From contig NZ_WQBE01000001.1 in NCBI RefSeq assembly GCF_013032005.1, positions 248,001 through 312,000 on the forward strand: DNA of 64,000 bases. The letters run 5' to 3'. Made by a program: the position numbers and the translations under genes. Positions 27,688 to 35,000 of the stretch are shown in pieces; positions within the stretch are counted from its first letter, which is position 1; every line of letters starts with the position of its first letter. Under the pieces are notes generated by a model. That model was not told where the DNA came from. It made no database searches and worked only from the letters and a program-made list of their open reading frames with translations. The stretch comes from Ruegeria atlantica. Its GTDB lineage: Bacteria; Pseudomonadota; Alphaproteobacteria; Rhodobacterales; Rhodobacteraceae.

Positions 27688-28890
27688 ATGCGCGCGGCTT
27701 CTTCGCCTCCCTCTCTAGTCACTTTGGTGTTCGCCACGGCGATTTCCGTGTTGACGTTGAATATGTTCCTGCCGTCGCTGGCCCGAATGGCCGGGGATTT
27801 TCAGGTCGACTATGCATTGGTGAACCTGTCGGTGGCCGGATATCTGGCGGTGTCTGCAGTATTGCAACTGATCATGGGGCCGCTGTCCGACCGATTTGGT
27901 CGCAGGCCCGTTTTGCTGATCTGTATGTCGGTCTTTGTTGTGGCCTCGGTTGGTTGCGTTTTGGCTGAATCAATCTGGGCCTTTCTGGGCTTTCGTCTGT
28001 TGCAGGCGGCTGTGGTTGCCGGGCCTGTGCTGTCGAGCGCCGCAATCCGGGACATGTACCCGCCGAACGAGGCCGCCAGCAAACTGGGCTATGTGGCCAT
28101 GGCGATGGCGCTGGCCCCGATGCTTGGGCCAATGCTAGGCGGTGCGCTGGACGGCCTGTTCGGCTGGCGGGCAGGCTTTGTTCTGTACTCGGCGCTGGGA
28201 GCGGGGATGCTGCTGTTGTTGTGGGTCGATATGGGTGAGACCAATACCAACCGTTCTTCAACCTTCGCGGCGCAGTTGCGTGAATACCCCCACCTTTTTC
28301 GTGCTCGCCGGTTCTGGGGTTATGCCTTGTGTGCGTCCTTTTCGATCGGTGGGTTCTACAGTTTCATCACCGGAGCTCCATTGGTGGCGGCGGCATGGTT
28401 CGATCTAAGCCCCGCGATGTTGGGATTGGGGATCGGCATCATCACCGGTGGCTTCATGGTGGGGAATTTCATCACGGGTCGGATCGCCGCCAGAACACCA
28501 CTGACAACCATGATCCTGATCGGACGCATCGTCGCGTCGACTGGGCCACTTTTGGGTCTTCTGCTGTTTCTTGCGGATCTGGGCTCGGTCTGGGTGTTTT
28601 TCGGGTCTGCCATTTTTGTTGGCTTTGGCAACGGATTGACCAACGCCAATGCCTCGGCCGGTCTGATGTCTGTCCGGCCCAAACTGGCAGGCAGCGCCGC
28701 TGGCTTGTCAGGTGCGATGATCGTGGCGCTTGGGGCGGTACTGACCTCGCTGACCGGGTTATGGGTCAGCCCCGACAACGGGCCGTTTCTGGTTTTGGGT
28801 ATGATGTGGGCCTGCAGCTCTGCCGGACTGTTGGCCGTGGTTTATGTGCGCTGGGTTGACCGTCAGGACCCACTGCCCGAGCCGATCTGA
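27688..28890 (+). CDS. Bcr/CflA-type MFS drug transporter
   Basis: A 400-residue major-facilitator exporter of the DHA1 drug-resistance group. Helix 1 contains LNMFLPSLARMAGDF, and the A-motif reads GPLSDRFGRRPVLL (about 71-84). Antiporter motif C lies in LAPMLGPMLGGALDGLFGWR (about 140-160). Twelve helices are predicted. It is divergent from the ABC-F/marC operon with about 100 bp between. The ATG at 27688 fits the family N-terminus better than an upstream in-frame start at 27649. Substrates may include sulfonamide- or bicyclomycin-like drugs or cysteine; none can be assigned from sequence. Confidence 0.88.
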   Translation: MRAASSPPSLVTLVFATAISVLTLNMFLPSLARMAGDFQVDYALVNLSVAGYLAVSAVLQLIMGPLSDRFGRRPVLLICMSVFVVASVGCVLAESIWAFLGFRLLQAAVVAGPVLSSAAIRDMYPPNEAASKLGYVAMAMALAPMLGPMLGGALDGLFGWRAGFVLYSALGAGMLLLLWVDMGETNTNRSSTFAAQLREYPHLFRARRFWGYALCASFSIGGFYSFITGAPLVAAAWFDLSPAMLGLGIGIITGGFMVGNFITGRIAARTPLTTMILIGRIVASTGPLLGLLLFLADLGSVWVFFGSAIFVGFGNGLTNANASAGLMSVRPKLAGSAAGLSGAMIVALGAVLTSLTGLWVSPDNGPFLVLGMMWACSSAGLLAVVYVRWVDRQDPLPEPI

Positions 28891-28992
28891 GCCGCTGCGC
28901 ATCATAGTCCTTTTCATATCAGACAGACCGTGCTACGCGGCGCGCGATGGATTTCGGCGCGACCCCGCGCCTTATGTTAAGGAGAGGCCGAC

Positions 28993-29415
28993 ATGGCACT
29001 GGAACGCACATTCTCGATCATCAAACCTGATGCAACCCGCCGCAACCTGACTGGCAAGATCAACGCCAAGTTCGAAGAAGCCGGCCTGCGCATCGTTGCG
29101 CAAAAGCGCATCCACATGACCAAAGCTCAGGCTGGCAAGTTCTATGACGTGCATGCCGAGCGTCCGTTCTATGACGAACTGTGCGAATTCATGTCGTCGG
29201 CTCCGGTTGTTGTTCAGGTTCTGGAAGGCGAAGGCGCCATTGCAAAGAACCGCGAAGTCATGGGCGCAACCAACCCTGCAGACGCAGCCCCCGGCACCAT
29301 CCGCGCCGAGTTTGCTGAATCGGTTGGTGAAAACTCGGTCCACGGTTCGGACGCTCCGGAAACTGCAGCGGTTGAAATCGCTTACTTCTTCTCGGGCATC
29401 GAACTGGTCGGCTAA
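28993..29415 (+). CDS. ndk: Nucleoside diphosphate kinase
   Basis: Balances cellular NTP and dNTP pools by phosphoryl transfer through a histidine intermediate. The 140-residue protein is full length, starts with [11 protein letters not shown], and contains the active-site [10 protein letters not shown] with the catalytic histidine near residue 117. A clear GGAGAGG ribosome site precedes the ATG. It is a single-gene unit; its intrinsic terminator at 29438-29473 lies inside the 3' end of the convergent TfoX-domain gene. Confidence 0.97.
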   Translation: MALERTFSIIKPDATRRNLTGKINAKFEEAGLRIVAQKRIHMTKAQAGKFYDVHAERPFYDELCEFMSSAPVVVQVLEGEGAIAKNREVMGATNPADAAPGTIRAEFAESVGENSVHGSDAPETAAVEIAYFFSGIELVG

Positions 29416-29422
29416 GCCGCCG

Positions 29423-29815
29423 TCAGATCGGATTCTTGAGCCGCTCCCGTTTACGGGTGCGGCTCTTTTTTTTCGGCTTGAGGTCGTCGGCAGACACCCG
29501 CACACCGATTGCATCCAGATCCGAGATCATCTGGGTTTCAGGCATCGCGGTGACGCTGGCCTTAATGGCATCGAACCGCTGCCGCAGGGCCTTTTTCTCA
29601 TCGCCCTTGCAATCGTTCCACGGGCGGCCCTGCAACCCCATGACCAGCACGTAATAGCCGATGAAATGCGGCTTGGTTCCTGTCTGCAAAAGCCGGGAAT
29701 AGGCTTTATCGGGACCTAATTCGCGCAATTCCTGTGCCGAATGAATACCTGCACGGGCGCAGGCTTGTTCGTAAGCCGGGCCGAGGTTGCGGATTGAGGA
29801 GATAGGGTCGGACAT
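29423..29815 (-). CDS. TfoX C-terminal-domain (helix-hairpin-helix) protein
   Basis: A 130-residue protein opening with the TfoX/Sxy C-terminal fold: SIRNLGPAYEQACARAGIHSAQELRELGPDKAYSRL (about residues 6-41) contains the helix-hairpin-helix-like core. The N-terminal TfoX domain is absent. The middle holds a conserved-looking GRPWND segment (about 63-68). The last 17 residues are very basic (KPKKKSRTRKRERLKNP) and are encoded across the ndk terminator. DNA or RNA binding is plausible; a competence role as in Sxy is not supported by more than the domain. Confidence 0.78.
   Translation of the reverse strand: MSDPISSIRNLGPAYEQACARAGIHSAQELRELGPDKAYSRLLQTGTKPHFIGYYVLVMGLQGRPWNDCKGDEKKALRQRFDAIKASVTAMPETQMISDLDAIGVRVSADDLKPKKKSRTRKRERLKNPI
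29438..29473 (+). terminator. Intrinsic terminator of ndk, inside the convergent gene
   Basis: GAGCCGC-T-CCCG (29438-29449) pairs with CGGG-T-GCGGCTC (29454-29465) around a TTTA loop with a single T-T mismatch, followed by eight T. It lies 22 bases past the ndk stop and within the last codons of the convergent TfoX-domain gene. Confidence 0.88.
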
Positions 29816-29922
29816 GCGCTACTTTTAGCGGGGTGTTTAGGGGCTGTCGACCTGACGCACGGTCAGTAAGACATCAAGCTTGCCAGACGGAATAGTATGC
29901 GATTTCATGGCACCATGCTGTC

Positions 29923-30042
29923 ATGAGGGTGCCGATGTTCAAGAACCGGGAGACCGCTAAGAGACACGGCAAGAACCCGCGCTGGCAGTTCGATGGCACG
30001 GCACTACGAAGCCTTGATGCCTTGAAAACGAGGCGCGGGTGA
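29923..30042 (+). CDS. Possible 39-residue leader ORF of the CHAD operon
   Basis: A short frame starting ATG at 29923 (or an internal ATG at 29935, preceded by GAGGG) encodes a basic peptide beginning MRVPMFKNRETAKRHGKNP and ending LKTRRG. Its TGA shares bases with the ATG of the CHAD gene (TGATG). It could be translated and couple ribosome loading onto the operon, or be a chance frame. I do not recognise a family. Confidence 0.35.
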   Translation: MRVPMFKNRETAKRHGKNPRWQFDGTALRSLDALKTRRG

Positions 30043-31556
30043 TGGGGCGGAAACGCAGGGTGTTCGTCCTTTCAGGCAAGTTCGACCAGGACGAATTCTC
30101 AGGATTAGTTAAGGGGTTGACGATCGCGATTGAACCGCCTTCCGCTGCCCGCTCCTTTGACCTGCTAGACAGCCATGATCAGTCGCTACGGGCCAAAGGC
30201 CGGTTATTGATCGAAACAGGCGGCTCGTTGCAGCTGCTGAACGACAGGGACTTTTTGATTCAGGATGGCGGCGGCACAGGCATGTTCGTACAGGACTTGC
30301 CGGATGGACCTGTCCGCGCGGCGTTGAAAGATTTCCCAAAGTTGCGCGCGCTTATGTGTATCGGCTCTGGCACCATCAAAGGCAGCACTTTTGCCGTATT
30401 GGACGATCTGCAAAAAACACAAGTTCGCGGCCGCGCCCTGACTTTGGGCACACACCACGGGCAGGTGACGATCCTGACCGTTCAACCCCTGCGCGGGTAT
30501 AAACGCCCCTTTCAAAAGGTCAGTTTGGCGTTAGGGGAATTGGCGGCTGGCGCGTCAGGTGCAGAGGTGGTCATGCAAGGCCTTTTTGCAGATTTCCCTG
30601 CCTACAATGCCAAACCCGATATCGAGTTGGGCAAACAGGAACCTTCGATCGAAGTGGCGGTGGATATCATCCGCACCTATCTGGAGGTCGCGCGCCGGAA
30701 TGAGGCAGGGATCGTCGCGGATATAGACACGGAATTTTTGCATGATTATCGCGTCTCGCTCAGGCGCGTGCGGTCCGTGCTGAGCCTGTTCAAAGGCGTG
30801 TTTTCGCCAGATCAGACAAGCGCACTAAAACGCGAATTCTCGGACCTGATGGCGTCTACGGGGCGGGTGCGGGATTTGGATGTCTATCTTTTGGAAAAAG
30901 ACATTTATTTCAACCTGATACCGCCTAATCTTCATCTCGGTATCGAGGCGATGTTCGCGAAGTTTGAACAAGAGCGTAACCGCGAACTTGCTGTGCTGAG
31001 TCGGCGTTTGCGCAGTGCCGCCTATGGCAGACAGATGAAGCAACTTCTAGCACTGTTTGCTGATACTAAACGGTTGGAACCCGGACCCAACGCCGAGCTC
31101 AGAGCTTATGACTATGCCCGTTCGTTGATCTGGAAACGCTACCGAAAAGTATGCAAGCTTGCCCGTGGGATTACCCCGAAAACTCCAGACGAGGCGGTGC
31201 ATGAACTGCGGATAGACTGCAAGAAGCTGCGCTATCTGATGGAGTTCTTTGCACCTTTGTTCGACAAGAGTAATTTCAAAATGCTCATTAAGCCATTGAA
31301 AAAAATGCAAGATAATTTGGGTTTGTTCAATGACTATTCGGTGCAACAAGAGGCGCTGCTTAATTTTGTTTCCACTCAAAGTGATGCCCGAAATCGGACA
31401 AGTGCGCCGCTTGCCATGGCCGCCGGAGGGCTGATCGCCGTACTCGATCAGCGCCAAAAAGCTGAGCGCGACCACGTGATTGCCAATTTTCAGCATTTCG
31501 ATAGCCCCGAGATTCAGAACCTGTTCCGAGCCCTGTTTCGCCAAAAGGAGGATTGA
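30042..31556 (+). CDS. CHAD-domain protein with CYTH-like N-terminal half
   Basis: A 504-residue protein. The C-terminal half (about 205-500) is a CHAD domain, an all-helical fold known to bind polyphosphate. The two conserved His/Arg/Lys-rich helices are HDYRVSLRRVRSVL (about 235-248) and VHELRIDCKKLRYLMEFF (about 386-403). The N-terminal half (about 1-190) is beta-rich and contains FDLLDSHDQSLRAKGRLLIE (about 39-58), reminiscent of the CYTH pattern FDTPD-LR-G-LR, but it lacks the catalytic ExExK. ATG at 30042 is preferred; a GTG three bases earlier is possible. It is followed after 3 bp by ParA and then a true CYTH gene. A role in polyphosphate binding or granule biology is inferred. Confidence 0.85.
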   Translation: MGRKRRVFVLSGKFDQDEFSGLVKGLTIAIEPPSAARSFDLLDSHDQSLRAKGRLLIETGGSLQLLNDRDFLIQDGGGTGMFVQDLPDGPVRAALKDFPKLRALMCIGSGTIKGSTFAVLDDLQKTQVRGRALTLGTHHGQVTILTVQPLRGYKRPFQKVSLALGELAAGASGAEVVMQGLFADFPAYNAKPDIELGKQEPSIEVAVDIIRTYLEVARRNEAGIVADIDTEFLHDYRVSLRRVRSVLSLFKGVFSPDQTSALKREFSDLMASTGRVRDLDVYLLEKDIYFNLIPPNLHLGIEAMFAKFEQERNRELAVLSRRLRSAAYGRQMKQLLALFADTKRLEPGPNAELRAYDYARSLIWKRYRKVCKLARGITPKTPDEAVHELRIDCKKLRYLMEFFAPLFDKSNFKMLIKPLKKMQDNLGLFNDYSVQQEALLNFVSTQSDARNRTSAPLAMAAGGLIAVLDQRQKAERDHVIANFQHFDSPEIQNLFRALFRQKED

Positions 31557-31559
31557 CTG

Positions 31560-32315
31560 GTGAAGATCATTGCCTGCTACAGCAACAAGGGCGGTGTGGG
31601 TAAAACCGCAACCTCGGTAAACTTGGCCTATGCCTATGCGCAAGCAGGGTACACCGTGTTGTTGTGCGACCTTGATCCGCAGGGTGCGGCGGGGTTCTAT
31701 TTTCGGGTAAAACCTTCAAAAAAGTTGACCGACGCGCGGTTTTTCGAGGATGTTTCCCGGTTCACCAAATCTATCAAGGCCAGTGATTTCGAAGGGCTGG
31801 ACGTGTTGCCAGCGAACCTGACCTTCCGCGACTTTGACGTGTTCCTATCGCGTATGCGAAACAAGCGATCCCGGTTGAAAAAGGCTCTGGCCGCCGCCGG
31901 CAGTGACTACGACGTGATCATTCTGGATTGCCCCCCGAATTTTTCGACCCTGTCCGAGAACGTTTTTAAGGCGGCGGATCAGATCGTGGTGCCGGTCATT
32001 CCGACCACTTTGTCCGAGCGAACGCTTGCGCAGTTGGTGGCCTTCTTTGATCAACAAAAGCTGCCCAAGAAAAAGATTAGGGCGTTCTTTTCGATGGTGC
32101 AGCGGCGCAAAACCTTGCATCTGGAAACGATGGAGAAGATGCGTAAACAGTACAAAAAACGGTTCCTGCGAACCGAAATACCTTTTGCCGCCGATATCGA
32201 ACGTATGGGCCAAAACCGCGCCCCGGTCAGTATCTTTGCTGGTCGCAGAGACGCCAGCTCTGCCTATCAGTCGTTGTTCGATGAATTGGAAAACGGAGTG
32301 ATTTCAAGCAAATGA
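31560..32315 (+). CDS. ParA/MinD-type ATPase
   Basis: A 251-residue P-loop ATPase of the ParA/Soj/McdA kind. It has a deviant Walker A KGGVGKT with signature lysine (residues 10-16), a Walker A' region LLCDLDPQGAA (about 35-45) and Walker B VIILDCPPNFS (about 118-128). It starts at GTG 31560, with AAGGAGG eight bases upstream. Several Lys/Arg-rich stretches (about 98-106 and 183-199) could support DNA binding. No ParB or parS site is nearby, which argues for an orphan, cargo-positioning ParA rather than the chromosomal partition system. It is sandwiched between CHAD and CYTH genes (3 bp gap and 4 bp overlap). Confidence 0.88.
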   Translation: MKIIACYSNKGGVGKTATSVNLAYAYAQAGYTVLLCDLDPQGAAGFYFRVKPSKKLTDARFFEDVSRFTKSIKASDFEGLDVLPANLTFRDFDVFLSRMRNKRSRLKKALAAAGSDYDVIILDCPPNFSTLSENVFKAADQIVVPVIPTTLSERTLAQLVAFFDQQKLPKKKIRAFFSMVQRRKTLHLETMEKMRKQYKKRFLRTEIPFAADIERMGQNRAPVSIFAGRRDASSAYQSLFDELENGVISSK

Positions 32316-32779
32316 GCATGGAAATTGAACGCAAGTTTTTGGTCGCGGACCTGCCGGACCTCAGCGGCGCAGAGAAAGCTGTCGTGCGGCAGGGATATTT
32401 GACAGCGCCCGACGATTCCACCGAACTGCGCCTGCGTCAAAAGAATGACCGGTTCTTCCTAACCCTCAAAGGTGGCGGCTCGATGGTGCGGGTCGAGCGT
32501 GAGGCTGAAATTACGGCCGAGCAATTCGAAACATTCTGGCCGGAAACTGATGGGCGCCGGGTGGAAAAGGAACGTTTCACAGGCCAGTTGTCCGACGGGC
32601 GCGTGTTTGAGTTGGACGTGTTTCAGGGCGATCTGGCCCCGCTGCAGTTGGTCGAGGTGGAATTTGAGACCGAAGTCGAGGCTATGGCCTACACTCCGCC
32701 GGATTGGTTCGGTGAGGATGTTACTGCTGATAAACGCTATAAAAACAAGACAATGGCAATCAACGGCGTACCCAATTAG
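32312..32779 (+). CDS. CYTH-domain triphosphate tunnel metalloenzyme
   Basis: A 155-residue single-domain CYTH protein of the triphosphate tunnel metalloenzyme type. The metal/triphosphate motif ExExK is intact at the N-terminus (MEIERKFLV), followed by LRLRQKNDRFFLTLKGG and the C-terminal acidic strand VEVEFETEVEA that lines the tunnel. Members hydrolyse tripolyphosphate or ThTP or cyclise ATP. This short single-domain form, next to a CHAD gene, favours inorganic polyphosphate or tripolyphosphate as substrate. Its ATG overlaps the ParA stop (ATGA), so translation is coupled. Its stop overlaps that of the convergent histidine kinase. Confidence 0.9.
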   Translation: MSMEIERKFLVADLPDLSGAEKAVVRQGYLTAPDDSTELRLRQKNDRFFLTLKGGGSMVRVEREAEITAEQFETFWPETDGRRVEKERFTGQLSDGRVFELDVFQGDLAPLQLVEVEFETEVEAMAYTPPDWFGEDVTADKRYKNKTMAINGVPN

Positions 32780-34146
32780 GGTTTGCGCGCCAATTTGATT
32801 TTCGCTTCAAGCCCCGGATTACAATTGCTGGCTTCAAACGCGCCGCCATGCATGTGGGAAATCGCAGCGACAAGGGCTAGGCCCAGACCGGCATTCCGCT
32901 CGGTTCGGGCCGGGTCCAGTGTGACAAACGGCATTTGCAGGCGCGGCAGGTCTTCTTGCGGAACGCCGGGACCACGATCGCGAACGCTCAGATTTGAATA
33001 GGCACCATCTTCGGACAGGTGGATCGTGACAGTGGTGTCCTGCGGCGCATAGCGCATCGCGTTTTCCAGCAGGTTTGAAAGGGCCTGGGACAACAGCGGG
33101 CGATGCCCCGGTATTGGCGCTGCTGTGCCCGTGACCTCAAGCTGGATACCCTGATCGACTGCCACGGGATCGTAAAGCTCCACTACATCCGCCACCAGTT
33201 GCTGCAGATCGACCGGTTCGAATTGTTCCCGACCAACACCAGCTTCGGCGCGTGAGATTTCGGTCAGTTGCCCCAATACTCGCAACACATGGTCGATTTC
33301 GACACTGGCCCGCGCGATATCAATCTCGCGCTCTTGATCCGTTTTCGAAGGGTCAGACAGCGTTTCAACTCGTTGCTTCAACCGCGACAGGGGCGAGCGC
33401 AGATCGTGGGCGATTGAATTTGACGTTGTACGTAGATTGCTAACCAGTTCCTCAATCCGGTCCAGCATGGTGTTGAGCGTCCCGGATACCTGATCGAATT
33501 CGTCCCCAGTGCCGCGCAGGGGCATGCGCCGGGTTAGGTCGCCCGATACGATGTTCTCTGCCGTGTTGGCGATATCGGACAAGCGAGAAAAGACCAGGCG
33601 GGTGAATAGCCAACCGGTGAGTACACTCAGCGCTAGGGCAATTGCCAGCGCGATGCCGACCGACCGCAGCAGAACCCGGTCGAATTGCTGCCGCGCCAGT
33701 GCGTCGCGTCCTACCAGCAGGCGTTCACCGCCGGGCAGGCGAACCGAGGCGGCCGAGACGGGCACCAATTCATCATTTTCGGCCCGGCGCAGTTCCAGAT
33801 CGACCCAGCCGCTGCCGGCTGCGATATTCTCGGGCCATTGTTTGAGGTTGCCAGCCAGATTGACGCCAAAGCGATCGGTCAGAAGATATAACGCATCGCG
33901 GTCAGCGGCGGTTGGAAGACGCCGCTCAATCGCCCGCATCAACCCGATCAGGCCTCGGCGTTCGTATTCATCCGCCAACCCTGTCAGCTCTGCCGACACG
34001 ACCGAGCGTGTCTCGCTTTCAATGCTGCGGTTCGCCGTTACATAGACCAACGCCAGCACGGTCGCGGTCAGCAAGGTACTGAGGACCATGCTGGCCAGTA
34101 CGAGGCGTGTGCGTGAATTGTTAAAGGAAAGTCGCAGGTTATCCAT
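32776..34146 (-). CDS. Two-component sensor histidine kinase
   Basis: A 456-residue inner-membrane kinase. Two transmembrane helices (about 14-37 and 159-185) flank a periplasmic sensor of about 120 residues. A HAMP domain (about 183-235), a HisKA dimerisation domain with SIAHDLRSPLSRL (phospho-acceptor His247) and an HATPase domain with NLLENAMRY and GPGVP motifs follow. It overlaps the upstream response-regulator gene by 8 bp. The upstream neighbour degP hints at an envelope-stress circuit like CpxA/CpxR, but the stimulus is not visible. Confidence 0.9.
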   Translation of the reverse strand: MDNLRLSFNNSRTRLVLASMVLSTLLTATVLALVYVTANRSIESETRSVVSAELTGLADEYERRGLIGLMRAIERRLPTAADRDALYLLTDRFGVNLAGNLKQWPENIAAGSGWVDLELRRAENDELVPVSAASVRLPGGERLLVGRDALARQQFDRVLLRSVGIALAIALALSVLTGWLFTRLVFSRLSDIANTAENIVSGDLTRRMPLRGTGDEFDQVSGTLNTMLDRIEELVSNLRTTSNSIAHDLRSPLSRLKQRVETLSDPSKTDQEREIDIARASVEIDHVLRVLGQLTEISRAEAGVGREQFEPVDLQQLVADVVELYDPVAVDQGIQLEVTGTAAPIPGHRPLLSQALSNLLENAMRYAPQDTTVTIHLSEDGAYSNLSVRDRGPGVPQEDLPRLQMPFVTLDPARTERNAGLGLALVAAISHMHGGAFEASNCNPGLEAKIKLARKP

Positions 34147-34819
34147 CAGATATCATGTAACCGGCGCCCCGGACGGTTTCAATCAACGGCGGCTCGCCGC
34201 CTTCGTCCAGTTGACGCCGCAGTTTCGAGATATGGACATCGACCACATTGGTATTGGGGTCGAAGTGATAGTCCCAAACCCCCTCAAGCAGCATGGTGCG
34301 CGATACCACGCGGTTCTTCCGGCGCAGGAAGAACTCGAGGATCTGAAACTCACGCGGGGTGAGGGTGATCTCGCGCCCGTTGCGGGTGACCTTGCGGGTC
34401 AGCAGGTCCATCTCAAGGTCGCGGCAATTCAGGGTCGGGCTTTCCTCGGCCTCTTGCGGTCGGCGCAGAAGGGCCTCGATCCGGGCGTGCAATTCCTGGA
34501 ACGAGAACGGTTTGACCAGATAGTCATCCGCACCGGCACGCAGCCCTTTGACACGTTCATCAACGGCGCTCATGGCGGTCAGCATCAGAACCGGCGTTTT
34601 AACGCCCGCCGCACGCATCGATTTGATCAGCGACAGGCCATCTAAACCCGGTAACATCCGGTCCAGAACAACCGCGTCAAATCCGCCGTCGGTGGCATGA
34701 TACAGACCTTCACGGCCGTCCTCGGCCTGCTCGATGACATAACCTTCTTCGCCAAATCCCTTGGCGATGAACTCTCGTGTGTCTTCATCATCTTCGACGA
34801 TCAGCAAGCGACGGCTCAT
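34139..34819 (-). CDS. OmpR-family response regulator
   Basis: A 226-residue regulator with an N-terminal receiver domain (acidic pocket ED near residues 9-11, phospho-acceptor Asp53 in VLDRMLPG, Lys near 102 in LVKPFS) and a C-terminal winged-helix DNA-binding domain (about 125-222) with DVHISKLRRQLD. It is co-transcribed with the overlapping kinase gene. It lies 181 bp downstream of degP on the same strand, with a hairpin between, so it could be expressed from its own promoter or by read-through. Possible targets include the palindromes upstream of degP. Confidence 0.92.
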   Translation of the reverse strand: MSRRLLIVEDDEDTREFIAKGFGEEGYVIEQAEDGREGLYHATDGGFDAVVLDRMLPGLDGLSLIKSMRAAGVKTPVLMLTAMSAVDERVKGLRAGADDYLVKPFSFQELHARIEALLRRPQEAEESPTLNCRDLEMDLLTRKVTRNGREITLTPREFQILEFFLRRKNRVVSRTMLLEGVWDYHFDPNTNVVDVHISKLRRQLDEGGEPPLIETVRGAGYMISDG

Positions 34820-34890
34820 GATGCGAGTTCCTTTCTACCGGGATTTAAACACAATTTTTGGGCAAAGCACATGGGTTGGCTAATCAATCT

Positions 34891-34916
34891 GCCGGGTGCG
34901 GTGTATCGCACCCGGC
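34891..34916. terminator. Hairpin between degP and the response-regulator gene
   Basis: GCCGGGTGCG (34891-34900) and CGCACCCGGC (34907-34916) form a perfect 10-bp stem with a 6-nt loop about 85 bases past the degP stop. No long T-run follows on the minus strand, so it may be a partial terminator or a stabilising 3' structure. Confidence 0.6.
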
Positions 34917-35000
34917 AGTCCCGGCGGTTTGCGGACAATTCAAACCACCGAGGAGGCGCCCGCCAGATTTCCCCATCACGTGGCGCGCGCTGGTGTCAGA

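Noticed and set aside
31560..32315. ParA considered as the chromosomal or plasmid partition ATPase
   Set aside because: No parB, parS-like repeats or replication genes are nearby; the flanking CHAD and CYTH genes point to another cargo.
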